From assembly GCA_026075535.2 (NCBI GenBank), contig AP026543.1, forward strand, positions 10,168,001 to 10,232,000: a stretch of DNA of 64,000 nucleotides, given 5' to 3'. Numbering within the stretch: position 1 is the stretch's first letter; each line of letters starts with the position of its first letter. The DNA comes from Tricholoma matsutake. Taxonomy: Eukaryota > Basidiomycota > Agaricomycetes > Agaricales > Tricholomataceae. The translations under genes were made by a program, and so were the position numbers. Of the stretch, positions 42,039 through 54,969 are shown piece after piece. The notes beneath the pieces are model-generated. The model saw only the letters and a list, made by a program, of their open reading frames with translations. It was not told where the DNA came from and made no database searches.

Positions 42039-43018
42039 TAGTTTGTTTCAGACCGGTAATGACATAATTGTACTCTACGAGTTAGAATCTATCCAACGTA
42101 ATGGATTCAAGAACGGAGCCAAACTCAGCTAACGGTCGTTCGCCACACCAGCCTGAATCACCCTCTTCGATCTCGTGGTTTTTCCTTGTTTGCACTAAAC
42201 GTTCATGTTTTTTTACGTCTGCAGGTTCTCGTGTCTGTCTGGCGATGTTGTTATTCTCCCAAGTCATCCGAGATGGGTCGATTGTGGTGGGCAACAGGGG
42301 ATCTCCGAGTCCTGATCCGTAGGACTCCAAAGCTCCAACTGCCACTCTTATCCCGATGCTTCACCGCGTCCCGCCTCATATTAGACTCGATCATCTCCTA
42401 TCTTGAGCTAGACCTTGCGTTGCTCATCCTTTTGAATTAGACTATGTGTCAGTCCTTCCAACATCAACACCTCCACCGTGACATCTCCTCTCGGAAGTGC
42501 ACATAGGTACTACGATCCTCTCTCAGACGAGATCCTCGGACCCTGGACGTTGTTGTAAGCATGGCTGCTGACCATCTCCTGTCCATGCTACGTTGAAATC
42601 GCGTTTCAGGCACTAGGCATGGGTTTATTTAAATTTTACATCAAGTTCAATCACCTCCTCGTTGCTGACTCGAGTACCCACAAGTTTGGCTCAACGAAGA
42701 GCGCTCACCGCCATTCTCTATGTATGAGCTGTCATACCCTGCCATGTGAGAAGGTTTGGCACTCAACATGGCAACTGCCCAACAAGATTCAGTGTGGCCA
42801 TCTGGATTTGGTTAATTGTGGAATGGAAGCACACGGTCATGGGTGCTGGATGGGTTAACGGTTATTGACATGCATGGTATTCTGTCAATACACTTACTTA
42901 CATGTGTCTCTCCCTGGAAAATTAATATTATTTTGGTTCCCACGACGCGTGCCGTCACAATTTCGAGTCACGTTCAGCTACCCATCGCCAAAACTGGTCG
43001 ACGTTGAGAACATCGAAG
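42039..43018. other. Intergenic stretch before RFC1
   Basis: No supported gene. An 87-codon minus frame at 42082-42345 (charged, no known motif) overlaps nothing else but has no support. The last about 15 bp, containing GTCGACGTTGAGAAC, belong to the stretch duplicated at 34472. Confidence 0.35.
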
Positions 43019-46000
43019 ATGGCGCCTACCAAGGTCACGAAAGTCGCGAAAAACGGAGGGAAGGATATCAGACTGTTCTTCAGTAACACCCCTTCAAGTA
43101 GCCAGAAAAAGCTACCGACGCCGGTTCGTTGTTCATCTCCTTGAGATTTCAGGACGTACTAAAGCAGGTGTTGATAACAAGGCTTCTACGTTGGGAACAC
43201 AACGCAAGAATGCGATTGAAATTGGTGCGGCGGTGTTTTCTCTTTGCGATGGTTGGTTTGACTGCTAACTCGCTCTCTAGTCGATGACGATAACGACAAG
43301 TTAGTATATTAGACGCGCTTGCGCTATGACTGCGACATTGGTGCTAATCCATGATATGACAGTAAATTGAAGCAAAGGCCCAACAAGTAAGTCTTACTTC
43401 AGATTCCTTCAAGCTCCTACTCACATGACGCCGTCCTCAAGCAAAGATATGGTACGTATTCGGTTAATCTTCACGATCTTCTATATTCCCGATACTCTCG
43501 ACCTAGGACTCAAGCTCAAAGGCTTCCAAGGCAACCATTACTAGAACAGTCATCAGTGAAAGCGACGATGAACCAGCTCCCAAACCACCAACAACATCAT
43601 CAGCACTCAAGCGCAAGATACCTAGCGCCCTTCTCTCCAGTGACGAAGAAAGCGAAGATGAGAAACCACCTCCCAACAAAAAATCCGTGGTTTCACCTTC
43701 AAAACCCGTCAATGCTGTAGACAAGCCCAAGCCTCGAGCGTCCACCGGTGGAGCCAAACCTAAACCGCGGGCGTCGACGGGCAGCAAAGCCAAGGTGAAG
43801 AAGGATGAGGACTACGAGATGATGTCAGAAGAGGAACCATATGCAACCGAACCGGATGATGACGAGTTACTGGGGAAAAGGCTGACCAAAGGCAAACCTG
43901 CTGCAAAGAAGCCGAGACCATCCGCTGGATCATCGAAGGCTCCTGCCAAGGTTAAAGAGGAGAAGGAGAAGCCATCTATGAATGACAAAGGAAAGGCTAA
44001 CGCAGAGATGTCGAAGAAATTTGAGTTCGTCTCTGTTCCTTCTTACCTTTTGAACTCGGATTGTCTAATTCTCTTCTCTTTAGCTGGGCAGCTGCTAAAG
44101 CGGCCAAATTAGCTGGACCTGTTGCACATGGGTCCAAGGCAGTGCCGGACGGTGCACCTGACGCACTTGCTGGGCTGGCATTCGTCTTTACGGGCGAGAT
44201 GAGCAGCTTTTCCCGAGATGAAGCTGTGGATCTCGCCAAGCGTTTCGGAGGGTTCGTAGTATCTTTTTTCTTTTCTTCACGTGAGGTTCTGAGAATGACG
44301 TGTCTCCGCCCCCTTTTAGTCGCGTGGTAGGCCAACCATCAAGCAAGACCGACTTTGTTGTGCTGGGTGACAACGCTGGCCCGAGCAAGCTTGCTGCCAT
44401 CAAGAAGCACAACCTCCGAACGTTGGGCGAGGACGAGTTCCTCGATTTGATAGCGACGCGGAAGGGTTTAGGGAATGGCAAGGTCGACGATAAGACGAAG
44501 AAGAAGATGGAGAAAGAGCAGCAGGCCATTCGTCAGGCTGCAAGGGAGATGGAAAATAGGGAGGAGAAAGACAAAGCTGCTGCGAAGAACGATGCTGGGA
44601 GGTCTGTTTTTCTTCTTCAAATTTCTTGGTCGATAAGGAAAGGCTGACGATGTTTTTTCACAGGTCGAAGACGACAGATCCCTCGTCGCAGCTTTGGACG
44701 ACAAGGTATGCGCCACAGTCGTTGAAGGATATCTGTGGCAACAAGGGCCAGGTGGAGAAGTTGCAGCAGTGGTTGCATGATTGGTCTGTATTGCTCTCTC
44801 CCCCTGTTTTTCGATTACTGACGATGTGTTTGTGTTTTTTGCAGGCCTTCAAGTTTGAAATCAGGGTTCAAGAAGCCAGGCAAATTCGGAATGAATGTAT
44901 TCCGAGCTGTCATGATCACTGGGTCTCCTGGAATCGGGAAGACTACTAGCGCTCATCTTTGCGCGAAATTGGAGGGTTTCACGCCGATCGAACTTAATGC
45001 AAGTGATACTCGGAGCAAGAAGCTTGTCGAGGTAAGAAGACTTGATGAATCCGTTACTGCATGACATGTTTATGTTACGGTGCTCTAGAACGGGATGAAC
45101 ATCAACAACACGTCGTTAGATGGATTCATCCACGGTGCTTCTGTCAGTATAAACGTATTGTTTGGAGGTCGGTCATAGGCTGATCCAGCGACAGGCAACG
45201 AACTCCCTTGGGGTGGTAATTACAGACAAGACGTGTCTCATCATGGATGAAGTCGACGGGATGTCCGCTGGTGATCGTGGGGGCGTGGGGGCGCTGAATG
45301 CGATGATCAAGAAGTCGAAGGTAGGAGCACATGCATGTTTCTCGACACGGTCTACGCTGACTGAAGGACAATTAGATCCCGATAATATGTATTGCGAACG
45401 ATAGGCAGGCGCAGAAGCTGAAGCCTCTTGCTTCAACTACATATAACCTACCTTTCCACAAGTCTGTGGTTTCAATACGATTTGACCTAACGGACTGATT
45501 TAGACGATTGGATTCTAGACCGCAAGCTGCTAATATACGTTCGAGGATCTTGACAATTGCTTTCAAGTTTGGTCTTCAACTCGTGTTGGAAAAACTGACA
45601 TTGAACATATTGCGTCCATAGAGAGAAAATGAAGATCCCGGGCAACGTCATCGATCAGCTTATCGCCGGTGCACAGTCGGATATTCGACAAGTAGTTAAT
45701 ATGTTGTCGACGTGGAAGTTGTCAAGCGATACGATGGACTTTGATGAAGGCAAGCATCTGTGAGCTCCTTAACTCGATTCCCGTCTTGCAGGATTGTTTC
45801 TCAAGTCACGCAGTGCAAAGATGAACGAGAAGTATTCCATCATGAGCCCATTCGACCTCACATCAAAGCTCCTCGGACCATACCTCTTTTCGCCTACATC
45901 AAAGGAGACGTTGGGCGATAAGATGGAATTATATTTCCAGGACCATTCGTTCATGCCCTTGTTCATTCAGGTTCGCTAAACAATCTTCTGTATTATATAA

Positions 46001-47136
46001 AGTTACTGACAGTTATATACGCAGGAAAATTACCTCAAGACGCAGCCTGCAAAGCTGCGCAATCTCGAGGGTCCAGAAAAGTCATTGAAGGAGCTGGAAT
46101 TGATGGACCGCGCAGCTTCGTCGATCTCGGATGGAGATTTGGTGGATGCGCTAATACATGGGTTAGAGTCTTATCGTGCTCAGTTCTATCCTTTGCTAAG
46201 ATGATGTATGGTTGTCTTTCTAGTCCCGAACAACACTGGAGTCTAATGCCGTTGCACGCTGTTTGTTCCACCGTTCGCCCAGCGGCAGCCCTCTATGGCG
46301 TAGGTGCACATTATGGGGGTCCTAATGCTTTATCGTTCCCTCAGTACGTATAGGACCAGTATTCGTTGTTCACGGGCTAATTCATGTACAAGGTGGTTGG
46401 GACAGAATTCGAAACAATCCAAACTGAGTCGACAGTTGACAGATGTGCAGATTCGGATGAGGCTGAAAGTGTCGGGAGACAAATTGGAAATTCGGCAGTC
46501 GTACCTCCCGGCGCTCTTCCCGCACATTGTCACACCGCTGATGGATAACGGAGCCGTATGTGACTTGTAATTTGGGTAACACTGCTATGGAAGATCTGAT
46601 CCATCTCTGGCACAGAGCGCTGTGGAAGAAGTGATAGAGCGAATGGATGAGTATTACCTTTCGAAGGAGGACTGGGATACCATTGTTGAGTTGGGTGTTG
46701 ATGATCGCAAGGACGACCTTGTGCTGAAAAAGATATCGACTGCTGTGAAGACTGCGTTAACCAGGAAGTAAGAGTTTTCCTTTTCGTTCCACTTTTGGTT
46801 ATTGTGAGCTGAAATATACGTTTGTTATCATAAGATATAACTCGACGGAACATCCGATACCTTTCCATAAAGCTCATGATCTTGGAAAAGTCCCTAAGAA
46901 GCTTGCTGCTGGGCCAGCACCAGATCTTGAGGAGGCATTTGATGTGGGTTGCTTGGAGGCTGTATTCAGATATGTTAAACTGATGTTGAACTCGACAGAT
47001 GGACGATATCGTCGATGATGCGTCGGATGATGAGAAGCCCAAGAAGAATCCAGATGATATCAGTAATGACAAGTTGATTCAGACAGGAAAGAAGGGGGCA
47101 AAGGGAAGCAAAGGGAAAGCAAAGGCAAAGAAGTAG
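43019..47136 (+). CDS. RFC1: Replication factor C subunit 1 (clamp-loader large subunit)
   Basis: Plus strand, ATG 43019 ([21 protein letters not shown], the usual DIR-x-FF PCNA-binding start) to stop 47134-47136, with about 16 small introns. Order: Ser/Glu-rich N-terminus ([14 protein letters not shown], near 43550); BRCT domain ([20 protein letters not shown]...[21 protein letters not shown], near 44170-44400); AAA+ module starting [16 protein letters not shown]; Walker [10 protein letters not shown] (near 44920); ELNASDTRS; Walker [11 protein letters not shown] (near 45240); [20 protein letters not shown]; then the RFC1 C-terminal domain ([47 protein letters not shown]). The end is Lys-rich. 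RFC1 with RFC2-5 loads PCNA at primer ends. The first three exons are short and their joins uncertain. A broken copy of this start lies at 34166-34472. Confidence 0.93.
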
Positions 47137-47178
47137 AGAGGTGGACTACTTAGTATACTTGCGTGTATTCGAACACCC

Positions 47179-48054
47179 ATGAGCATTACTCTTCCAGCCG
47201 ACTTCCCACCCGAGTTGGTGCAAGAATTTGTTCACCATGCAGCATGTCTATCTACAGGCTCTTGCCTTGCACTCTGCAGGGTTTCTTCCTGGACTCGGAA
47301 GCTAGCTTTGCCTCATCTCTATTCTACCGTAATCCTCAAAACACATCTACAGAAGAAACACTTTTTAGAGTGCCTTTCTCGATCTCCCTTCACTTCTGTT
47401 CACCTTCACTTTGAACCAAAGAAAGAAGTTCGTGGCATCTGGGTGGAACCTGCTTCAGACCACATTGTTTCCATCTTTGAGCAGTGCGACAACCTCACAC
47501 ACATCGCCCTCCATGCCGATAATCTTCTTTGGCTCTTTTACACATCATCTATACTAGGTCATAACCACCTGCCGCACGATGCAATTACGCGGAAGCAGGA
47601 TCTAGATATTGTTATCATGAAGGGCACCAGTTGGAATCTCATAGATTACATCCATCTCCAGACAGCGGTGACGACTCCGTTCTTCAACAGGATAACGCGT
47701 TTGCGGGTTACGACGATTGACAATTACAAGCGACAACTTCATATCTCGCTCTACCCGTGTCTTACCCATTTTGCGGTACCCTGCTATCTTGATTCGCATG
47801 AGCTTTGTGCATTTAGACGCGTGTTGGAGCACCCTTTGCTGGAGGTTTTCGTTGTTGTGCTTTATCGCGATATCTCTGGAGACAAGACTCGGAAAAGAGT
47901 GCAAGAGTGGGTGCAAGAAACGCGGACAATCGAGCAAAGTCTGAAAGTATATGTTGTAGAGTCGGATGTGACTGAGGTTCAGAAGGAATGGGAGGAAGAA
48001 GTAAGAGGTAGCCAAAGCTTTTGGGACAAGGCGTCGTTAAATTCGATCTTCTAA
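47179..48054 (+). CDS. F-box-like protein, single exon
   Basis: 291 residues without introns, starting 42 bp after the RFC1 stop. It begins SITLPADFPPELVQEFVHHAACLSTGSCLALCRVSSWTRKLALPHLYSTVIL, the F-box-like opening common to a large agaricomycete family, followed by an unstructured match to LRR-like strands (FTSVHLHF, NLTHIALHADNLLWL, ITRLRVTTID, LTHFAVPCY). F-box proteins bind SKP1 and recruit targets to SCF ubiquitin ligases; substrate unknown. The very short gap to RFC1 means overlapping or shared 3'/5' regions. Confidence 0.7.
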   Translation: MSITLPADFPPELVQEFVHHAACLSTGSCLALCRVSSWTRKLALPHLYSTVILKTHLQKKHFLECLSRSPFTSVHLHFEPKKEVRGIWVEPASDHIVSIFEQCDNLTHIALHADNLLWLFYTSSILGHNHLPHDAITRKQDLDIVIMKGTSWNLIDYIHLQTAVTTPFFNRITRLRVTTIDNYKRQLHISLYPCLTHFAVPCYLDSHELCAFRRVLEHPLLEVFVVVLYRDISGDKTRKRVQEWVQETRTIEQSLKVYVVESDVTEVQKEWEEEVRGSQSFWDKASLNSIF

Positions 48055-48286
48055 AAAATGCTACAAGTTTCGCGGTTGGTAGACCCATTCCCGACAGACA
48101 ACTACAAAACAGATGGTGTTTTCCTTAGTGATGCGCCAATCTACGGTTACTTATGTCCAACGTAGTTATGACCATGCTGGCCGTCCACTGATACGACAAC
48201 ACCAAGTGCTAGTTGCGACTCTTGATCATGCGACGAACAGTCCTACCATTGAGAAATCTAAAACCAAGAGCAGCACACACCCAAAA

Positions 48287-51070
48287 CTAAACATCCCAAT
48301 CCACATTCACATCCACATAAACACACCTCTCCCACCCCAACACAACTCCACGATCCGTAACACCCTGAACATAAAACGTAACCTTGCCTTTCCCCACACC
48401 TCCATCTCCCAGCCCCAACAAGACCTTCAAACTCTTCCACACAACCCCAAACGCACATTTCCTCCCCTCCGCCGTACCACCAGAAGTACCGATCCATACA
48501 CTGTTCTCCGGCTGTCCCACAGTTCCATTAACAGGGTGGTGTACCAACGCATAGATGTTGAAATACACAAATGAAGGGAACCACGGGTACTCCTGCGTCG
48601 ATGGTGGGACTTTAAACACCGACACTGGATCTTCGGTCGATGTGATGGTGGAATTCGGGGTGTCGGGGAAAGTAATACCAGTTTCCCAGGTAATCGTACC
48701 GCCTACAGGTACTAGAGAGGAGCTGGGACTGGGAAGTTGAGGTGTGAGGTCCGCCCAGAGTATCATAGGTTCGTACGGTTCTACGTGGTCTGGACGCGCG
48801 GGATACACGCTTAGCTGTCCGAGAAGCAGCGAGACGTCGAGCGCGTGCCATTGGGCGAGCGTTTCTGCGAGTACGGTGAAACTGAGCCCGATACCGCTTT
48901 TGATCGTTGGAATGGCCTGCGAATCGTTTTGGGGGATGATGAAGGTGATACCGAGCTTCGTCCATCCGCCTGGGAGGAGTGTCTCGGAATCAGGGAGGGA
49001 GAGCGGGGTTATCTCGAACGTGGTTGGATCTGTGGCCAACAGGGGTTTGACTGAGAACCCGATATCGAGGTCGATATCGGCGTTGCATGACTCGAGGTTG
49101 TATACTAGCGTAGCTTCGTACGTCTTTCCGATTGTAAGGCCTAAACTTTGGACGGGAAGCCAAAAGTTTCTGTATACCGCGTCTTCGGAGACGATGTCTG
49201 TGGTAGGACCAGCAGAAGGCGAAAATAGCCGAAGCCTCAACGAGCTGCCGCCATTCCACGCGTCGGACATACATATCTCGCTCTTCGTCTTGGGAAGGTC
49301 ACTGATATTGCTTTCGCTTCCAGCTTCCCACTCGCCCTTCCCCTCCAACTGTAATTCCGGGACAGGCCACACCAAATCCCCCACCGAACATTGTTTATCC
49401 AAATCCGTCCACCCATCCCCATCTTCCATCACTCTCACCCCACCAACCCACCACCCCTTCCCCACACCCGGAGAAAAACACGTCCACAGCGGCAACGCGC
49501 ACGGATCCGGTGGCGTCATACTTTCAAAAAACTCCACCAAGGGCCTAAACGGACCATGCGGACACTCAGGTTCCTCTTCCTCGTTCTGTCGTTTCCGCCT
49601 GGGGGGCGGCACCATCGGGACCTCCACCTGGCTATTCGCCTTGGTGCTCCCCAAACCGACCCAGAGCTTGCGCTCGTAAGCCCACCAGGTGTCCCATGTG
49701 AATCCGGGGTTATCTTGTTGTGTCTCCCATGTCCAGGCTGGGCCGAAGAGCGCGGTGCTTTGTCCGGGAGGGGAGGTGCTGGTGATGTGCTCGAGTGCTT
49801 TGTAGGACCCGAAACCGCCGCCGCCGTGCGAACCGCGTCCCCAGACGTCGATGCCTGTGTAGATGCTGGAGAGGATGTTGGAGTTGTTGGGGAGTTGTTG
49901 GGGGGTGAGATTGGGGGGTAGGGAAAGGAGGTATTGGGTTGAGAGAGAGGGGTAGTCCGCAGGCCACTTTTGGATGAAGAACGGGGTGGGAGGGGGGGGG
50001 GGGGGGTTAGTTTGAAGGGGGAAGGATTGAGAGGATGGACGTACGGTGTAGTTTGTGAAAAATCCTGTGGAGGCGAGGAAGAAGGGGAGGTTGAGGCTGT
50101 TGAGTCTATCTTGCCACGCCAGGGCACCTGTGAAAATGGTACTATCGTACCTGTTTCCGAATCGTTCAGAATTTTATTCAAACGAACAAGACTTGGAAAA
50201 TGTACCATATGCACTCTGCATGAGCACCAACAGTACGCACGAGCTCAGACCGCAGCAGAGCAATCCACGCGGCGAGGACACGTGTCTGCTCGACACCGCC
50301 TTGGAGAGGACATTCAAAATTGAGAAGGTACCCGTCGAAACCACGTTGGAGGGCTAGTGCAGCGAGAAGACGGGCGTAGTGCGGTGAAAGAGGAAGAGAG
50401 AGAGATGTTGAATTTGCTGGGTGTCGGACTGGTGCGGTAGTTGCAGAGGGAAGGTTCCCGACGAGTAGACGAAGACAGTCAGGTTCAGCGCCAGATTCGA
50501 AAATGCTGGTCTGGATCAGATAACAAGCAAAACGAGTGGGCAGAAAAGATCGTACAGAGTTCCTAGGATTTTGACGCCCTGACGGTGGGCGGCTGTTATC
50601 CAGCCTGGTGGTGGGATTGTAACACGGTGATGAGAGAAGCTGAGACGGCAACGTATCAGTGATGCATGAAGAAAAAGAGAAGGAAAGGGTTACGTGCTAG
50701 ATAAAGATGTCACAACTAGACCAAAAGTTGAACGTGTACGAAGGCGAGAATGGACTTTCTGTGTAACCTCCCTACGAGTCATGGTTAGAATACTTGATTG
50801 ATATTGAAAAAAGTGAAAGTCTACCTTGTAATCGTGGCATACCTTGAATATATCTCGAGCGTTAGTATATGAGAAAAACAGTTAGAGGTGGTTCGTTGGC
50901 ACCAGAAGCTTTCCCTTGTCGCTTGAAATAACAGGTTGAGGTCGAGGGGTATATTCCAAGATGGCATCTAGTTTCTTTGTTGGATGTGCAGCCCAATCAT
51001 CAAGTTGTTTCAACGTCGTGAAGTACGACGTATCTGGTGCCCACAATTTGGTATCTTTGGCGAGAGGCAT
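48287..51070 (-). CDS. ENGASE: GH85 endo-beta-N-acetylglucosaminidase (cytosolic ENGase)
   Basis: Minus strand, ATG 51070 to stop 48287, about seven exons. Exon 1 reads MPLAKDTKLWAPDTSYF then LKQLDDW. Then come VCHDYK, GGYTESPFSPSYTFNFW, VTIPPPGWITAAHRQGVKILGTL, and the catalytic stretch GFDGYLLNFECPLQGG (near 50340-50300), whose N-x-E is the GH85 Asn/Glu pair. Next are WYDSTIFTGALAWQDRLN, FFTNYT, SNILSSIYTGIDVWGRG, then a 455-codon exon with the C-terminal beta-rich domains. The enzyme cuts the chitobiose core of N-glycans, in fungi and animals mainly on free glycans or misfolded glycoproteins in the cytosol. No signal peptide is seen. It is divergent to RNA14, with start codons 286 bp apart. 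Confidence 0.88.
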
Positions 51071-51356
51071 CTATATAAGCCCATATAGGAAGTATAGGCA
51101 AATTATGACTCGAAATTCACAGGGCCGATTGAAAGATGGTCACAGCCCTTTCGTTTACTGTCACCGTTGGTCTATGTTGTTGCCGTTGTCGATGTCGATG
51201 TCGTTTGCCGTTGGTCGCTGTCGTCGTCGTCGTCGTCGTCGACAACCGGTAAATAAAACGTGGGGGCTTGGTTCACTGTGGGAAATTCTCAAAGTTTCTC
51301 ATAACATAGCGAAACTCTTTTTTTTTTTTGAAGAACGAACTTGTTTGTGTTGCAAA
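51071..51356. promoter_or_regulatory. Bidirectional promoter region of ENGase and RNA14
   Basis: 286 bp between two divergent start codons. It includes a GTCGTCGTCGTCGTC trinucleotide tract (51219-51242). CTATATAAGC at 51070-51081 overlaps the ENGase start and is too close to be its TATA box. Confidence 0.45.
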
Positions 51357-54300
51357 ATGACAGAACCAAACGTTCTCAATGCTATGCACGACGACGAGGA
51401 AGATTTATCAACATCATCGGGTGACCAGACGCAGCCTACTGCTGAAATCCTCAATGTTCTCAATCAACTCAACGTCAAGACTGAGCCACTCGAGAACGCT
51501 GTCCCACCTCCGACCGAATATGAAGCGCTCACTGCAGATCTCATCAAAGACAATCCACACAATCCTGAAGGTTGGAGAAGACTCATTGAACTCGCTGAAC
51601 AATCGGGCGACATACTTAAAATACGATCCGCTTACGACGCCCTTCTAGTTCAATATCCCAACACTGTCTGTTTTTATTCTTTGCCCCATCCCTCTGGGGG
51701 CTTGTCTGATGTTTTCCTATTAGTCTTCGGCTCAAATTGCGTACATAAGTCATTTTCTTAACGATCAAAACACTTTTGGAGAAGCGGAAGAGCTCTTCAA
51801 GAAATTTCTTCGGTCCTCTCCTGCCGTCGATCTTTGGAAATTTTATCTCACTTATGTTCGGTAAGAGTTTTTTTTTTTCTTGGTGGTTTTTTTTTTTTTT
51901 CATATTCATCCTTACTTAAAAAATTGTACATATGAAGACGTGTCAACGCTGGTCCAGGAACAGCGACACGCGATGCCGTTCGCAAGTCATACGAATTTGC
52001 ACTGAGTCATGTCGGGCAAGACAAGGACAGCGGGGAAATATGGCGCGATTACATTCAATTCCTCCAAGCTGGCGAGGCTCACACTACATGGGAAGAGCAA
52101 CAAAAGATGGATGCCCTCCGAAAAGTCTATCACCGGGCTGTACAGATACCTTTGGACAACGTCGAGGCACTATGGCAAGAACTGGAAGCGTTCGAGACGG
52201 GGCTTAATCGAATAACAGCAAAGAAGTTCATGGCTGATTTGTCGCCAGGGCATATGCAAGCACGAACAACACTTCGCCAACTCGTCAATCACCTGGTGAC
52301 TCTGTTCCCGACGCCACAGGTGTGTGTGTGTGTTTTTTTTTTTTCTTCTCGTTTTTGATTGTAACCAATGCTGACTTGCTCCAGGTAAACTTGCAAACAG
52401 GTAGAAACGAGATTTATCTCCCTCCTCTTCCAACGTTCAACGCATCGGAGAGAACGCTCGTTGGGAAGTGGAAGGCGTATCTGAAATGGGAGGAGAGTAA
52501 TCCTCTGGAGATCGAGGAGAAAGACAAGGCGGTTTTGATTGCGAGACTGCAAAACGTTTATAGGAAGGCTGTCATAAGGATGAGGTATTATACGGAGATC
52601 TGGTGTGTTCACATTGTTATCTATCAGGACATTGAAGCTGATCGATCCATGCCAATAACAGGTTCATGGCGTACACATGGACGAACAGTGTCGGCAAACA
52701 CGACGAGGCAATGTCGATTCTTAAAGCCGGGTTAGAGGCTAACTCACGCAGGTTCGCTTTCTTCTCCTCTTTTCATTTCACTTCATAACTAACATTCAAC
52801 ACCCAGCTTTCTCCTCACATTCACCTACGCCGAAACCCAAGAAACCAAAAACGAATTCGCCGACGTACACGCCACATTCGAAAAGTTCCTTAACCTCCTC
52901 CGTACCGATCTCGATGCGCTCGAAGCACGAGAGAAAGCCAATTCGTCTCTCAATAGTAACACCAACATCAACACCACCACCATCAACGGGCTCGACAGTA
53001 TCCAAAATGGCACCCCAACCACATCTGCACCCTTATTCTCCATACCAGGTCTCAGCGGCGCGGGCGCGGGAGGGGGAGGATCAGGAACCGAAATTGGGAC
53101 GGCGAATTCATCGTTCAACACGCAAGTGTCTGACGAGAAGATTCCAAAGTCGTCTGAGCTGCAGGAACGGAGGACGGAGTTTGGGTTGGCGTATATTGTG
53201 TATATGCGTTTTGGGAGGAGGGCGGAGGGCGTGAAGGGGTCGAGGAGGGTGTTTGGACTTGCAAGGAAGGAGAGGTGGATACCGTGGGAGGTGTATGAGG
53301 CTGCTGGTGGGGGTTTTTTTTTTTTTTTTTTTGGAGGATTGGGTTTGTGTTGATGGTTTTTTTAAAAAAAACAGCGTTGATGGAGTATCATTGCTCGGAA
53401 GAAAAGTCGGTGGCGAGTCGGATATTCGAAAAAGGGTTGGATATCTTTGGTGATGAGATCGAATACGTGTTGCGCTATCTTGGGTTCCTGATTTCGATCA
53501 ACGATGAGATTAGTCGGTTGTTTTCCACTGCTTGTATTTATCGCTCACTGACGGCACCTTTTTTTTTTTTTTCATCATGTAGACGCACGAGCGCTCTTCG
53601 AACGCGTCATACCGACCTTTGCTCCTGAGCGCGCACGTCCACTTTGGGAACGCTGGGCACGATACGAGTACCAGTACGGTGATCTGGAAGCGGCGCTGAA
53701 ACTCGAAAAACGTATCACAGATGTTTACCCCACAGACCCCCCTATCAAGCGATTCGCACAACGACACATTTACCTCGGCACGGACGCCATCGCCTCTCGA
53801 GATCTAGGGTTCGCCATGGCCCGACGCGCCACAGCCACACACGGTCTCGGACGCACAGAAACGCAACAATCACTCACCTCTGCGGGTGGTGGTGGTGCGA
53901 TTTTTACACCTATGGGGGGAGGGAGCGGAGTAAGCGGGGGAGGGGGAGGGGTGCATAAACGGGCTTTGTCTCCTGACCATAGGAAAGGTCCGAGTAGCGG
54001 AGGAGGAGGGGGTGGGGGTGAGTATAAACGGGCTAGGGGGATGTCGCCTGGGAAGGGGGATAGAGAGAGGGATGGGAATGGGAGGTGGGATGGTGGTAGT
54101 GGTGGTGGTGGTGGATCGGGGTCGGGGTCTGGATCGTCGATGAGGAGGAGGTTTTCGCCTCCTCCGCTTGGGATGCCTGTGTGGGATAGGGATAGGGATA
54201 GGGATAGGGATAGGGATAGGCCTGTGCCTCCGCCTAGGGGGGGGGTTGAGAGAGAGAGGGAGAGGGAAAGGGAGAGGGAAAGGGAAAGGGAGAAGGAGGA

Positions 54301-54597
54301 GAAGACGAGGGTTCCTCCGATTGCGCAGGTGCTTTCGTGGTTCATTGGGGATTTGCCTACTGCGGCTTCGTTTGATGGTATGTGTGTTGGGATTATTTTA
54401 TTATTATTATTTTGACTGATGTGTGATGAGCAGGACCTGTGTTCCGCACGGAGGATTTGATGAATTTGTTCAGGAATGCTGTGATACCGAGTAGTTCTAG
54501 ATCGAAATCACCTCCTCCAAGAAGTGGTGGACGACCTCCCCCGGATTATGGACCGTACCAAGGTCCAGGTGGTGGACGTCCCGGACGAAGATATTGA
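51357..54597 (+). CDS. RNA14: mRNA 3'-end processing protein RNA14 / CstF-77
   Basis: Plus strand, ATG 51357 (MTEPNVLNAMHDDEED) to stop 54595-54597, about ten exons. The Suf/HAT-repeat region runs through YEALTADLIKDNPHNPEGWRRLIELAEQ, AEELFKKFLRSSPAVDLWKFYLTYVR, VGQDKDSGEIWRDYIQFL, the PPLPTF...WKAYLKWEESNPLE block, VFGLARKERWIPWEVYEAAALMEYH and DARALFERVIPTFAPERARPLWERWARYEYQYGD. It ends with a Gly-, Arg/Asp- and Glu/Arg-rich low-complexity segment, the short PIAQVLSWFIGDLPTAASFDGPVFRTEDLM motif (which in this family contacts RNA15/CstF-64) and an RG-rich tail. It is the scaffold of the cleavage factor that directs pre-mRNA cleavage and polyadenylation. Confidence 0.92.
54184..54300 (+). repeat. 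Coding microsatellites in RNA14
   Basis: GGGATA is repeated six to seven times (encoding alternating Asp-Arg), followed by a GAGAGG/GAAAGG purine tract (encoding Arg-Glu). Both lie in the last third of the gene and should vary in length between strains. Confidence 0.8.
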
Positions 54598-54969
54598 TGA
54601 AGATATCGGAACCCTGCTGGTGGCTTCCTGGAGCGGGAATTATATACTTAACGTGGAGCATATATACATAGGTGGTCGCTAGTTTAATAATTGTAAATGT
54701 TTTTTTTTTTTTTGAAATTACACTACATCGTTGGTATGACTAATTATGTGAGAATTGGGAATGGACGTTGTGTACTTTTAAGGGTATATGATGGGAATCT
54801 TGGATGAGAAGGAGTCAGTGGGACAGGAGGAGAGAAGTTTGGTGTGCAAACAAAGGACAACAACACAGCCACCGACAACAAGACATCGACTTTTCAATTT
54901 TACAAGGCCTTTTTCCTATTTTTTTTTTCATTTTTTCATTTCATTTCTTTTAATTTTTCATTTCATTTC
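54598..54969. other. Intergenic gap between RNA14 and the ATAD2-like gene
   Basis: 372 bp, A/T-rich, with T runs; holds the end of RNA14 and the promoter of the next gene. No gene seen. Confidence 0.4.

Noticed and set aside
48744..49679. A 311-codon plus-strand ORF
   Set aside because: Antisense to the long last exon of the ENGase gene, whose frame has clear GH85 context and exon joins.
53770..54345. A 191-codon Leu/Ser/Pro-rich ORF antisense to RNA14
   Set aside because: Reverse reading of the GGGATA and GAGAGG repeats of RNA14.
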